The notes under the pieces: generated by a model
The model's database searches: none
What the model was told of the DNA's origin: nothing
Seen by the model: the letters and a program-made list of their open reading frames with translations, nothing else
Assembly: GCF_004341515.1 (NCBI RefSeq)
Contig: NZ_SLZF01000005.1
Coordinates: 496,001-560,000, forward strand
From: Allobosea sp. BK604
GTDB lineage: Bacteria > Pseudomonadota > Alphaproteobacteria > Rhizobiales > Beijerinckiaceae
DNA: 64,000 bases
Direction of reading: 5' to 3'
Translations under genes and position numbers: made by a program
Shown here: in pieces, positions 54,701-62,526 of the stretch
How positions within the stretch are numbered: the first letter of the stretch is position 1
Layout: every line of letters starts with the position of its first letter

Positions 54701-57700
54701 GCCACCCTGGCTTCGCCGCTGCTTCCAGCGGTCCCGGCTTTGGTGCGGACCTCGTCGGCATCGGTCGAAATCGTCGCCCCCGATCCGGTCATCACCAAAA
54801 CGGCGAGCATCGTGTCCGGCGATGCCGGCGACGAGGTTCTGTATACCGTCGTCGTCTCGCAGAGCGCGCTGGCGACCGGCCCACTGTTCCACGCGACGAT
54901 CTCCGATCTGCTCGGTCCCGGCCTCGTGCTCATCCCGGGCAGCGTCACCACGACGCGCGGGACGGTCGATTTCGGCAACGGCGCCGGCAACGACCTCGTG
55001 ATCGTCTCGCCCGGCCGCGTCATCAATGTCGGCGACGCGCCGATCACGATCACCTATCGCGCGCGCCTCGCGGACAGTGTCGAGCCAGGCCAGATCCTGA
55101 TCAACACCGCCAATGTCAGCGGCGAGACGACCTTCGTTCCCAATCCGGACTCGCTGGTCTTCGACGCATCGGACGATGCGTCGCTGACGGTCGATATGCC
55201 CGTCGCGCTCACCAAATCCGTGGTCGCCAGCTCGATCGACCAGACACAGGCGTCGCAGTTCAACCCGGCCAACCCCGATGCGGCCGTCGGCGAGGTCGTC
55301 ACCTACCGCGTGGCGGCGACCCTTTCGGAGGGCACCCAGCGGGTGATCGTCAGCGACACCCTGCCGCTCGGCGTCTCGATCGTGGCGGTGAGATCGAGCC
55401 TCCCCGGCTTCACCCCCATCATCAGCATCAGCCCCGACGGCCGCACGATCACGGCCGATTTCGGGATCGTGGTGAACCCGGGAAACAACATCCTCGAGCC
55501 GTTCAATCTCGGCATCGACATCGACGTGCTGGTTCAGGACGTGCCCGGCAACGTCGCCGGCACGGTTCTCGACAACGCGTCCGGCGTGACGATCTCCTCG
55601 CCGACGGCGCCCGGCGTGCCCGGCGGAACCGAGACGGCCAGCGCCTCGGCATCGATCGACATCGTCGAGCCGGAGCTCGTCCTGAGCAAGGCGACCAATG
55701 CCGGCTTCGTCGCCCCCGGCGAGGCGATCCCCTGGACGCTGACGCTGCAGCATGCCGCCGGCAGCACCTCCGCGGCTTTCGACATCCTGATCACCGACCT
55801 GCTCGCCGGAACCGGGCTCGACCTCATCGCCGGCACCGTCACCGTCAATCGCGGGCTCGTCGTTTCCGGCAACAATCCGGGCGACAACATGATCAGCATT
55901 GCGCTCGGCAGCCTCGCGCTCGGCGAGACGTTGACGATCGGTTTCCAGACGCGCCTGTCGGCGAGCACGCCGCCGGCAGCAGAGGTCGTGAACACGGCCA
56001 ATGGCGATTTCGACAGCGCGCCCGGCCTTGGCGGGCGCCCCGATGACGTCGCCGCCCAGGCGTCGCTCCCGGTCGCGCCCGGCATCACCAAGGCCGTGGC
56101 CGCGACCGATATTCCGCAGACCGGCAACGCTGCCTTCAACCCGGCGCTGCCAGACCTCGCCATTGGCGAGACGGTCACCTACCGCATCGTCGCGACCCTG
56201 CCGCAGACGACGGTCAACGGCTTCGCGATCAACGACCTGCTGCCGGCAGGACTGGAAGCGCTCAGCGCGTCGGTGATCTCGGTGGGCTCGGCCCTCGGCG
56301 GCTCGCTGCTGCAGCCGGGCGATGCCGGCACGATCAACGGCCAGGGCATCTCCTTCGTCTTCGGCACGATCGTCAATGGCGGCAGCGCCGCGATCGGCGC
56401 CGAGGACATGATCGTGGTGGAAGTCGTCGCCCGCGTCCGGGATATCGCCGGCAACGCTGCCGGGAGCGTGCTCGTCAATGCGAGCGATGCGGTCTTCACC
56501 ATCGGCGGGCGCTCGGGCGAACAGTCGGCCTTCGCTGCCACCGATATCGTCGAACCGCAGCTCGTCGTCATCAAGCAGGCGGACCACCCCACGGGCGACG
56601 CGGGCGATCCCTTCACCTACACGGTGACGATCGCGCATGCGCCCGCCTCCTCCGGCCCGGCCTTCGACGTGGTGCTGCAGGACATCTTGCCGAGCGTCCT
56701 GCAAGGTCTCTCGGTGACGTCCAGCACCGGCACCGCGACGTTGAGCGGCAACACCGTGCGCCTGACGCTTCCGCAGTTCCTGCCCGGCGATGCGCCGATC
56801 GTGCTGACCTACACCGTCCGCATGACCGACGCGATCGAGCCCGGCCAGCAGGTGCCGAATCTCGCGACGCTCAGTTTCGACAGCGCACCGGCGGGTGCCG
56901 GCCGCGACGGCTCGGGGCAGGCCAGCGCGACCGTGACAGGAGTGCTCGGCGTCGATCTCGCCAAGGAGATCGTCGCCACCTCCCTGCCGCAGACCGGGGC
57001 CGAGCAATTCGACCCGAACCGGCCGGATCTGGCGATCGGCGAGACGATAACCTACCGGCTGACCGCAACCCTCGCCGAGGGCACGCAGCGCCTCGTCATC
57101 CTCGACGAGATGCCGGCCGGGCTGGTGCCGATCTCGGCGAGCCTTATCGATATCGGCGCGCTGATCGGCAGCACGCAACCGCTCATCACCATCGCCGGGC
57201 AGGCCGTCAGCCTGGATTTCGGCGTGGTGGTCAATCCCGGCAACAATGTCGCGGGCGACGGCACCGTCGTGATCGAGATCGTCGCCCGTGTCGCGAATGC
57301 GGCGGCGAACCAGGCCGGCCGGCTGCTCGAGAATACGGCGGCCGCGATCATCGCCTCGCCGAGCAATCCGGGCGCGCCCGGCGGCACGGCGCAGGACATG
57401 GCCAGCGCCGCCGCCGAGGTGGTGACGCCCGCGATCCTTGTCGACAAGACGGCTGATGTGCCGTTCGCGACCATCGGCCAGCAGGTCTCCTATACGGTTG
57501 TCGTCGGCCATGCTCCAGGCTCGACTGCTCCCGTCTTCGAGCTTGTCATCGAGGACCTGCTGGTGCCGGGAATGATGGTCCTGACTCCGGGCAGCGTCAC
57601 CAGCTCGCTCGGCACGATCGTGAGCGGCAACAATGCCGGCGACGGCACGATCCGCATCATCGTGCCGGAGCTGCTGCTCGGGCAGTCCATCACGATCCGC

Positions 57701-58426
57701 TACACGGTCGAGATCGTCGGCGTGCCAAGCCCGAACCCGGACCTCGTCAACACCGCCGCCGCGAGCGGCGCCTCGGTGCCGGGCGATGTGCCGCCCGGCT
57801 TCGTCCGGCCGGTCACCGGCGGCGACGACGCGGTGGTGACGATCTCCTCGGGCGGCGACTATCCGGCCGGCGCCGCGCTCGATCGCGGGCTGCTCGACGA
57901 GTACCAGATCACGCCGGTGCGGGCCCTGCCGGTCAACCCGATCTTCACCGGCAAGGCAAATCCGGGCTCGACCATCCAGCTCGCCGGTCTCGACCGCTCC
58001 GGCGGGCTCATGGCGGTGACGACGACCGTGACCGACTATGGCGGCGACTGGATCGCCTCGCTTCCCATCGCCACCGCCTCCCCCGCATCGGAGCCGGCGC
58101 TCGATGCTCTCGCGCAGTCCAGCCTGTTCCGTGACGGGCTGGACGGGTTCGTAACCTATGGCGCGTATCGCGCCGGCGCGCCGGGATCAGCCGTCAGCGC
58201 CCAGCCCTTCGCGCTGGAGGTGTCCTATAGCGACCCGACGCCGGTGGTGGCGCCGCACCTCGTCGAGGCGCCGCGCCTCAGCTTCGACGGCGCCTATATC
58301 GTGCGCACCCAATTCAAGCCCGTCCCCGAGCTGGTCTCGATCGACCTGATGCCCGCGGAGCTCAATTCGCTGGTCTGGAACAGCTTTGCGCGCGACTTCA
58401 CGGCCGCGCTTCTCGACAGGAGGTGA
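48758..58426 (+). CDS. Giant repeat protein with N-terminal LED-R-x-L-F-A motif
   Basis: 3,222 residues with no Sec signal and no membrane helix. Residues 21-28 are LEDRCLFA, the LEPRxLL-type motif of giant surface proteins (known best from planctomycetes). Residues to about 920 hold diverged DUF11-like modules (for example TVNKTSNLAEGET). Seven pairs of alternating repeat types follow to about 3020. The C-terminus has an Ig-like module (IFTGKANPGSTIQLAGLDRSGG) and an ending without RTX or glycine-rich signal. GAGGGG 6 bases before the TTG sets the start. The next gene overlaps by a few bases of ribosome site, so export genes are cotranscribed. Likely a secreted adhesin or matrix protein. Confidence 0.9.
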   Translation: MVDWSKRWAAPSRSEPVFELLEDRCLFAAQPVVAVDGGGDALIGETTQITVTFTNTPVGPGNNVGYSPYIDVILPTRGADGSASDANPVQTKDGVTFEGATLYGQALQATQLEFGSSGSVTHPFARDASGNLRVVNASDYGAQPGDTLVVMSLPFGSFVPDQPPAPVQISLGVSQLADLNVPLSVSAVGGFAFGRDALNNPTADAPVLSGTANNSITPVLFTVNKTSNLAEGETATGPSFPHQYTVTLDVANGQTMNNLVLNDTLPNGIVVTGASANGATVDIQQANGLIVATFNGPVTGTASAADVTMTIDFHVGQFMSPDSPAEPVLDPVTGAPRVLPNNVSGSADWTPVDSRDDPVSFVEDPAGPENVIVAKALATQKTAANLSGNQTAVPGDVIEWTIRTQVSDYFSLDDLDLSDFLSDGQTFDAGFTPTIFLREQGTDQFSGSFNIANYSVALEGTGTRVIFHVGDEMVSRGLDSVLDGGGGIIPRPTELVIVFRSVVDANFSGGAPVLHDDAIANSVESQAIINNGTGNPITDASSITVPITPGQLDGKSVYAINGNTSIGLSPLVTNGDVVTFRIQYTIPPQSGQDFVLTDFLPLPIFAAGSISFIDQVSSAAPGVGQAWFGPSDTFDAANPTGYAGVPSVIVGALSNSISFRYGNYELASGSGPLRVDILFSVVVQDQPFGDGLVMNNVVQASEINSTGLVTVGVDTADVILSQPELTLQKGIVASTNPDTVFTPSPAAPVVFTDPGSGGTRFSGTISSGLLASSDVVSDVTRVDGGDIVTFAIIVENTGSGRNGAFDILIRDTLAAGFAIPGGAAGLNLRVTDGAGNLLAFTGDIFGAGISLTDQPGTGALAPADPASGRNILVITYDLQLINTVATPNLTIANAASLDHYAAQEGGTDFAPNLLPEDRTASASATTAGPGIIKEVAQTSLPESAGSTLLIGEEVWYDVTVTLAEGTLGNFILTDTLPNTAGGKLSLLDASLLSVGGNISFANGTPVFTQTDSNGDGIVDQVSVNFGNTLNTPDNIVNANDRIVLRVHAVLPDLPENNSGDRLTNTAVASFTDGNGAPQTITATAPITVGAPGPTITKTAIGSTTVDAGDVVEYEVVVSNPVIGGVAAPVFDLLVGDALVDAHLSLVVGSVSASNGAATVLEGNASGDTFVLISLAELGAGQSLTIRYRALVANDVIAGDTLINTAVQRSDSAPGDVADQRVFISSDNETLLVATPALLKQVTDTSLPDTGSSQGNAALPDVAFGETVTFTLTATMPEGVTQAVILLDQLPLGPGAMEVTAASIVLVGGNLVIGSGAGVGTAGILSDRNGDGRLDTVTFNLGDVSNSQDGAVNASDQISFQISARLVSTSGAAPGAVTTNIGQLSFVTPGGPSAANASASIEIVAPTFGIAKTPDVQNVDGGDEITYTVRITNTGGAFSAPGYDLAIADLLDDPSLSLIAGSVTLTGPAGATVTSGNGAGDTAVGIAATRLAQGEVIIVTYRALVDNLVPTATQLLNRVDYTADSYPGNVPGERDFSGSAAAVVDVEGPISVKAITATSLTETGSNAFTPFNPDLAIGERVTYRIAQVIPEGSTTLRIVDSLPTAGTALEFLAFRLVTKGGNITLPQAPVVTQIDTDGDGRIDQVTIDFGTITNIVDNQISADDLLAIEIDARVVDDPRNVAGDVATNTAQIFVNNVLFATRTASADIVEPDFEMFKTASIASGDAGDEVTFTVTGAPSATMTGPAYDLVFVDALAPGLQLIAGSVTASRGTIVEGNGAGDTRIQITGIVLLPTDGVITVTYRARLLDSVEHGQVIQNTATLDYFSAPDVEDRDYSTAASSTLSVVLNPDIHKSVALTDIPETGAAQFDPTVPDVNNGETIVYRITIRLGEGTQSVVLTDAMPAGLTFLQLGAIRFGANISGLVVDNGAPFTVINNVLTFDFGTLTNHGDNLSNAADEITVDVIARAGGTNAAGTQLTNTSTATLASPLLPAVPALVRTSSASVEIVAPDPVITKTASIVSGDAGDEVLYTVVVSQSALATGPLFHATISDLLGPGLVLIPGSVTTTRGTVDFGNGAGNDLVIVSPGRVINVGDAPITITYRARLADSVEPGQILINTANVSGETTFVPNPDSLVFDASDDASLTVDMPVALTKSVVASSIDQTQASQFNPANPDAAVGEVVTYRVAATLSEGTQRVIVSDTLPLGVSIVAVRSSLPGFTPIISISPDGRTITADFGIVVNPGNNILEPFNLGIDIDVLVQDVPGNVAGTVLDNASGVTISSPTAPGVPGGTETASASASIDIVEPELVLSKATNAGFVAPGEAIPWTLTLQHAAGSTSAAFDILITDLLAGTGLDLIAGTVTVNRGLVVSGNNPGDNMISIALGSLALGETLTIGFQTRLSASTPPAAEVVNTANGDFDSAPGLGGRPDDVAAQASLPVAPGITKAVAATDIPQTGNAAFNPALPDLAIGETVTYRIVATLPQTTVNGFAINDLLPAGLEALSASVISVGSALGGSLLQPGDAGTINGQGISFVFGTIVNGGSAAIGAEDMIVVEVVARVRDIAGNAAGSVLVNASDAVFTIGGRSGEQSAFAATDIVEPQLVVIKQADHPTGDAGDPFTYTVTIAHAPASSGPAFDVVLQDILPSVLQGLSVTSSTGTATLSGNTVRLTLPQFLPGDAPIVLTYTVRMTDAIEPGQQVPNLATLSFDSAPAGAGRDGSGQASATVTGVLGVDLAKEIVATSLPQTGAEQFDPNRPDLAIGETITYRLTATLAEGTQRLVILDEMPAGLVPISASLIDIGALIGSTQPLITIAGQAVSLDFGVVVNPGNNVAGDGTVVIEIVARVANAAANQAGRLLENTAAAIIASPSNPGAPGGTAQDMASAAAEVVTPAILVDKTADVPFATIGQQVSYTVVVGHAPGSTAPVFELVIEDLLVPGMMVLTPGSVTSSLGTIVSGNNAGDGTIRIIVPELLLGQSITIRYTVEIVGVPSPNPDLVNTAAASGASVPGDVPPGFVRPVTGGDDAVVTISSGGDYPAGAALDRGLLDEYQITPVRALPVNPIFTGKANPGSTIQLAGLDRSGGLMAVTTTVTDYGGDWIASLPIATASPASEPALDALAQSSLFRDGLDGFVTYGAYRAGAPGSAVSAQPFALEVSYSDPTPVVAPHLVEAPRLSFDGAYIVRTQFKPVPELVSIDLMPAELNSLVWNSFARDFTAALLDRR
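51547..57800 (+). repeat. Tandem repeat array inside the giant gene
   Basis: Seven copies of a unit of about 300 codons, each made of module B (K-x-V-x-x-T-(S/D)-(L/I)-P-(E/D/Q)-T-G...PD-(L/V)-A-x-GE-x-(V/I)-(T/V)-Y-R) and module A (K-T-A...GDAGDEVxYTV...PGSVT). B copies start near 51547, 52468, 53407, 54307, 55207, 56086 and 56956, a spacing of about 870-940 bases. The first three B copies contain a calcium-site-like D-x-N/D-x-DG-x-x-D motif. Copies differ enough that recombination is not forced. Confidence 0.85.
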
Positions 58427-58431
58427 GGAGC

Positions 58432-60327
58432 TTGACAGGCAACAGGCAGGATCACCTCATTCTCCGTCCCCTGGCCATGCTGGGCCTTCTCGGCGGCCTG
58501 TCCTTCGCGCCGACGCAGGCCACGGCCCAGGACTGGCTGGCCGACCGCTTCGACAACGCGATCGTCAACGCCGACTCGCTCAGCGCGCGCTACAAGAACG
58601 ACGTCCAGGCACAGCTGCGCCGCATGAGGATGCGGGCGACGAAGCTGCCGCCGCCGACGCAGGCCGAGGTCGAGGCCATGCGCGATCCCGATACCTGGTG
58701 GACCAAGAAGGTTCCCGTGGCATTGGGGGGCGCAGGCAAGTCCCTCAAGATGAGCCTGCCCTATGCCTATGACAGCGCGATGCTGAACTCGGCTCAGATG
58801 CGTGTCTTCGGCAACCTGCCGGCCATCCGCGAGACCTATGAGAAAGAAGTCGAGGGGCGCTACGCGCTCCGGCTCTACGCCGACGCACGTGCCGAGGACA
58901 TCAACGATCCGACCCGCAGCCTCGCCGTGACTGATGGCAACTCGCGTCTCCTGTCGCGGGACCGCTCGGTCGAGGTCGGCTTCCGCAAGCGGCTGATCAC
59001 CGGCGCGGAGGTCGCCATCGGGCAGCGCTTCGCGAGCATCGCCACCAACAGCAACGACTTCATCCCCGGCGAGCAGTCGCGGTTGCGGACATTCGTCACC
59101 GTGGTCCAGCCTCTGCTGCGCGATTCCGGCGTCGAGTACACCCGCAGCCTGCACGAGGTCGCGCGGCTGGACGCCCTGATGGGCAAGTCGGAATTCCGCC
59201 GACAGGTCGAGAACCATCTGATGGAAGTGGCCCGGGCCTATTGGGCGCTCTATCTGGCGCGAGCGACCTATTACCAGCGCGCGCAGTCGACCACGGGAGC
59301 CAGCAAGATCGTCGACCAGCTCTCGGGGCGCGCCAGCCTCGACGCCGATGTGCTGCTGCTCAGCCGGGCGCGCAGCGCGCAGTCCCAGCGCGAGGCCGAG
59401 CAGTTGCGCTCGCGCGCCTCGGTCTCGAATGCCGAGGTGCGACTGCGCGCCTTGCTGAACGATCCGCGGCTCGACCAGAGCATCGGCGAAGTGGTGCCGG
59501 TCGGCACGCCGCTCACCCGCTACGAGCCGCTCGGGCTGCAGACGATCGTGCAGCGTGCCGTCGCCTTCCGGCCCGAGGTCCAGCAGGCTTTCCTGCAGCA
59601 GAAGGCGGCGGTCCTGCGCGAAGGCCAAGCGCAAATCGAGTCGCTGCCGCGCTTCGATGCCGTCCTCGAAGGCAATATCGGTGGCCGTGGCCTCGGCACC
59701 GGCCAATTCCCGGAGGCCTGGACCGACACGCGGGACAATGCCAACCGCCCGGGCTTCGTGGCTGGCCTGCGCCTCGAGATCCCCTTGCAGCAGGACGATT
59801 CCAAGGCTCGCCTGTCCCGGCGCAAGCTGGAGACGCGGCAAGCGGAAGATCAGGGCATCGCCACGGTGTCGACGATCGCCGCCGAGGCGGAACTCGCGCT
59901 CAACGAATACGAGGTCGCCTGGCGCGAGGTCGGCGCACGAGCCCTGGCGCTGAGAGCGGCGCGCAACGACCAGAGGCTCGAGCTCGAACGCTGGGACCAG
60001 GGCATCGGCGGCCAGCTCGGCGAGAATGCCGTGAACGGCCTCGAACGCCTGCTCTCCTCGCAGGATCGCGTTGCCGACGCGGAGGAGCGACTGGCGCTTG
60101 CGCAGACGACGTTCACGGTCGCCTTCCTCGCGCTCCAGCGGGTGCAGGGCACCTTCCTGTCGGTTCGCCGGATCGGCATCCAGCGCCTCGACGACGCCGC
60201 GCGGGGGCCGACCTTCGTCGCTCGCCGCGACGAGATCGCGGCCCCTCCGCCGAGCAGATGCCCGGTCGGCAAGGCGAAAGCCAAGGATACTGCCTGCGTG
60301 ACGACGGTCGTGGAAAAGCCTGACTGA
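58432..60327 (+). CDS. TolC-family outer-membrane efflux protein
   Basis: 631 residues from a TTG at 58432, eight bases after an AGGAGG that lies across the end of the giant gene; a GTG at 58423 overlaps that gene's stop but is too close to the site. The signal peptide is MLGLLGGLSFAPTQATAQ. Two OEP-type helical repeats fill the rest, with typical segments RNHLMEVARAYWALYLARATYYQRAQ, RARSAQSQREAEQLRSRASVSNAEVRLRALL and TVSTIAAEAELALNEYEVAWREV. It should form the trimeric outer-membrane exit duct for the system encoded downstream. Confidence 0.9.
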   Translation: MTGNRQDHLILRPLAMLGLLGGLSFAPTQATAQDWLADRFDNAIVNADSLSARYKNDVQAQLRRMRMRATKLPPPTQAEVEAMRDPDTWWTKKVPVALGGAGKSLKMSLPYAYDSAMLNSAQMRVFGNLPAIRETYEKEVEGRYALRLYADARAEDINDPTRSLAVTDGNSRLLSRDRSVEVGFRKRLITGAEVAIGQRFASIATNSNDFIPGEQSRLRTFVTVVQPLLRDSGVEYTRSLHEVARLDALMGKSEFRRQVENHLMEVARAYWALYLARATYYQRAQSTTGASKIVDQLSGRASLDADVLLLSRARSAQSQREAEQLRSRASVSNAEVRLRALLNDPRLDQSIGEVVPVGTPLTRYEPLGLQTIVQRAVAFRPEVQQAFLQQKAAVLREGQAQIESLPRFDAVLEGNIGGRGLGTGQFPEAWTDTRDNANRPGFVAGLRLEIPLQQDDSKARLSRRKLETRQAEDQGIATVSTIAAEAELALNEYEVAWREVGARALALRAARNDQRLELERWDQGIGGQLGENAVNGLERLLSSQDRVADAEERLALAQTTFTVAFLALQRVQGTFLSVRRIGIQRLDDAARGPTFVARRDEIAAPPPSRCPVGKAKAKDTACVTTVVEKPD

Positions 60328-60378
60328 GACGCACCGGGGCTGCCGGCACGGCCTGCCCCTCGAACCGGATGGTCGATC

Positions 60379-62523
60379 GTGACGGTGATGGACCAGAAGC
60401 CCTTGGACGAGTGGCTCAAAGCCAGGCCGCGGCTGGCTTCGGACGTCGTCGCGCGGCGCGTGGTCCTGCGCGGCAAGCCTCTCTTCATCCTGCAGGATCC
60501 CGCCACCGGCCGGCACTGGCGCAGTTCGGTCGATCTGTTTCGGCTGGCTTATCGGCTGGATGGCAGCCGCACCATCGCCGAGGCCATGCAGGCCGGCGGC
60601 TTCGACGCGCAGGCGCCTGAGGGAGCAACCTTGCTCAAGGGCCTGGCGGACATGTCCATGGCGGGTCTGCTGCGGCTTCCCGGTCTGCGCCGCACCGCCA
60701 ACGAGCCGCCGAGCTCGGTCTGGCTGCGCGGCCTGCTCCAGCGCATCGTCTTCATGCGCTTCCCGCTCGGCAATCTCCAACCAATCCTGCCGCTCGCGCT
60801 ACGCCTGCTCGGCGGCCTCTATTCGATGGCAGGCAGCCTGATCGTACTGGCACTGCTCATCGCCGCGGGCTGGACGCTGCTCGGCGAGACCTCGGCCATC
60901 CTCGCCCAATTCGATCGCCTGTCGCAGCTCGATGCCGGTGGGCTCTTGATCGGCTGGCTGATCTTCGTCGCCGCCAAGATGCTGCACGAGACCGGCCATG
61001 CGGTCGCCGCGGCGCGTGCCGGCGACGCCGAAGGTCTCGAACTGAGAAGCTTTTGCTGGGGCATCTCCTTCATGTTCTTCTTCCCGGCGCCCTATGTCGA
61101 TGTCTCCCCGGCCTGGCTGATCGCCAGTCGCTGGCGGCGCGCGCAGGTCGGGCTTGCCGGGATCCAGATGGATCTTTTGCTGGCCTCGGCCGCCGGGCTG
61201 ATCTGGGCCAATATCGCCGGCGGCTTCCTGGCCGACCGGCTGTTCGAGCTGATGCTGCTCTGCGGGGTGTCGTCGCTGCTGTTCAACGCCAACCCGTTGG
61301 TCAGGCTGGACGGCTACTATGTCGTCTCCGACCTGCTGGAAATTCCGAACCTGCAATCGAAGGGCTGGATCGCGCTCCGCAACCTGACGCTTTGGCCGCT
61401 CGGGCTCGCCGACCGGCCGACACGCCCGTCCCAATTCGCCTATGCGCTCTATTCGGCCGCGTCCTGGGCCTGGCGCTGGAGCATCTTCATCGCGATTTTC
61501 TGGCTCGCCGGCAGCATCTCGGCCAACCTCGCCTATGCCTTCGCCATCACGATCGGCTGCATCTATGTGGTGATCCCGATGGCGCGCCTGCTCGCCGATC
61601 CGCGCGCGATCCTCTCGGCAGCGAAGCAGCGCGGCCGCCGCATCCTCGCCGCACCCGTGCTGGCAGCGGGCGTCGCTGCGCTGTTTTTCTGGTTGCCCAT
61701 CCCCGTCCATACCGTCGCCGAAGGCGTGGCGTGGAACGAGGCGCTGTCCTGGGCCTATGCCCCGGCCAATGGCGTCGTCCGGTCGGTGGCCCCGGTCGGC
61801 GCGCGCGAGGGCACGTTGATCGAGGTCGACAATCCCGAGCTGCGCATGACACTGGCCCAGCTCCGGGCCGAGGAGGCGGCGATCGCCCTGCAGGCCCGGC
61901 GGGCCCGGGCCGAGACGGTGCAGAAGGCCGATTCCCTGGCCGAGCGCCAGCGCGCGGTGCGCGCGCAGATCGCGGCCTTCGAAGAGGAGATGGCGAAATG
62001 GCAGATGCCTTCTGTCGAGGGCGCCGTCTGGTACCCGCTACGCGCCGAGCATCTCGACGAGGCCTGGATCAGGCGGGACGACCAGCGCCCGCTCGGCGTC
62101 AGCATCGGCGAAGGCTCGGTCATCCTGAGGATCGTCTTCGACCAGTGGGATGGTCCGGCGGCGTTGAAAGCGATGGCCGCGCGGGGCGACAGCGAGATCC
62201 AGGTCCGCCGGCGCGGCGAGACGGCCGCCTCGATGCGGGCGATCGTCGTCCAGCTGCCCAATCAGGCGCGCGGCGAACTTCCCTCCCAGGCCCTGGCGCA
62301 CGCGGCCGGCGGGCCGATTTCGGTCAAGGCCGATGAACGCGGACAGCTCAGGCCGAATGAAGCCGTCTTCGAGGCGCGCCTTGCCCTGACCGCTCCTCCT
62401 CCGGCGCCGTCCTTGCGCCATGGCGAGCGGATCGAGGCCCTGATCGCGCTCGATAGCTCCAGCCTGGCCGCACTGGGCTGGAAGCGTCTGAGGCAGTTGC
62501 TGCAACGCCGGCTGAGCGCGTGA
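60379..62523 (+). CDS. Membrane-embedded M50-type protein with HlyD-like C-terminus
   Basis: 714 residues. Residues 20-90 look like a PqqD-type peptide-binding domain (RRVVLRGKPLFILQDPATGRHWRSSVDLFRL). From about 135 to 440 are many transmembrane helices with an M50 zinc motif HETGHAVAAARAG and second site NPLVRLDGYYVVSDLLEIPNL. After the last helix (about 445) comes a periplasmic barrel-sandwich and coiled coil (APANGVVRSVAPVGAREGTLIEVDNPEL..., then an LRAEEAAIALQARRARAE helix pair), like a membrane-fusion protein. It probably is the inner-membrane component that binds or clips the giant protein. Start GTG 60379 or ATG 60388. Confidence 0.88.
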   Translation: MTVMDQKPLDEWLKARPRLASDVVARRVVLRGKPLFILQDPATGRHWRSSVDLFRLAYRLDGSRTIAEAMQAGGFDAQAPEGATLLKGLADMSMAGLLRLPGLRRTANEPPSSVWLRGLLQRIVFMRFPLGNLQPILPLALRLLGGLYSMAGSLIVLALLIAAGWTLLGETSAILAQFDRLSQLDAGGLLIGWLIFVAAKMLHETGHAVAAARAGDAEGLELRSFCWGISFMFFFPAPYVDVSPAWLIASRWRRAQVGLAGIQMDLLLASAAGLIWANIAGGFLADRLFELMLLCGVSSLLFNANPLVRLDGYYVVSDLLEIPNLQSKGWIALRNLTLWPLGLADRPTRPSQFAYALYSAASWAWRWSIFIAIFWLAGSISANLAYAFAITIGCIYVVIPMARLLADPRAILSAAKQRGRRILAAPVLAAGVAALFFWLPIPVHTVAEGVAWNEALSWAYAPANGVVRSVAPVGAREGTLIEVDNPELRMTLAQLRAEEAAIALQARRARAETVQKADSLAERQRAVRAQIAAFEEEMAKWQMPSVEGAVWYPLRAEHLDEAWIRRDDQRPLGVSIGEGSVILRIVFDQWDGPAALKAMAARGDSEIQVRRRGETAASMRAIVVQLPNQARGELPSQALAHAAGGPISVKADERGQLRPNEAVFEARLALTAPPPAPSLRHGERIEALIALDSSSLAALGWKRLRQLLQRRLSA

Positions 62524-62526
62524 CCC

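Noticed and set aside
52931..57511. A 1,526-codon open frame on the minus strand inside the giant gene
   Set aside because: It is an antisense shadow of the codon bias and repeat structure of the giant gene: the translation is rich in Arg, Asp and Gly without a family signature, and it has no ribosome site.
51547..57800. Sortase-like strings (SLPDTG, IPETG, IPQTG, SLPQTG) in the giant protein
   Set aside because: They recur once in each B module and sit far from the C-terminus, with no hydrophobic segment and positive tail after them. They are part of the repeat consensus, not sortase sorting signals.
52931..57800. Possible CRISPR-like or direct-repeat array in the giant gene
   Set aside because: The repetition is at protein level with a 0.9-kb period and diverged nucleotides; no short identical repeats with spacers are present.
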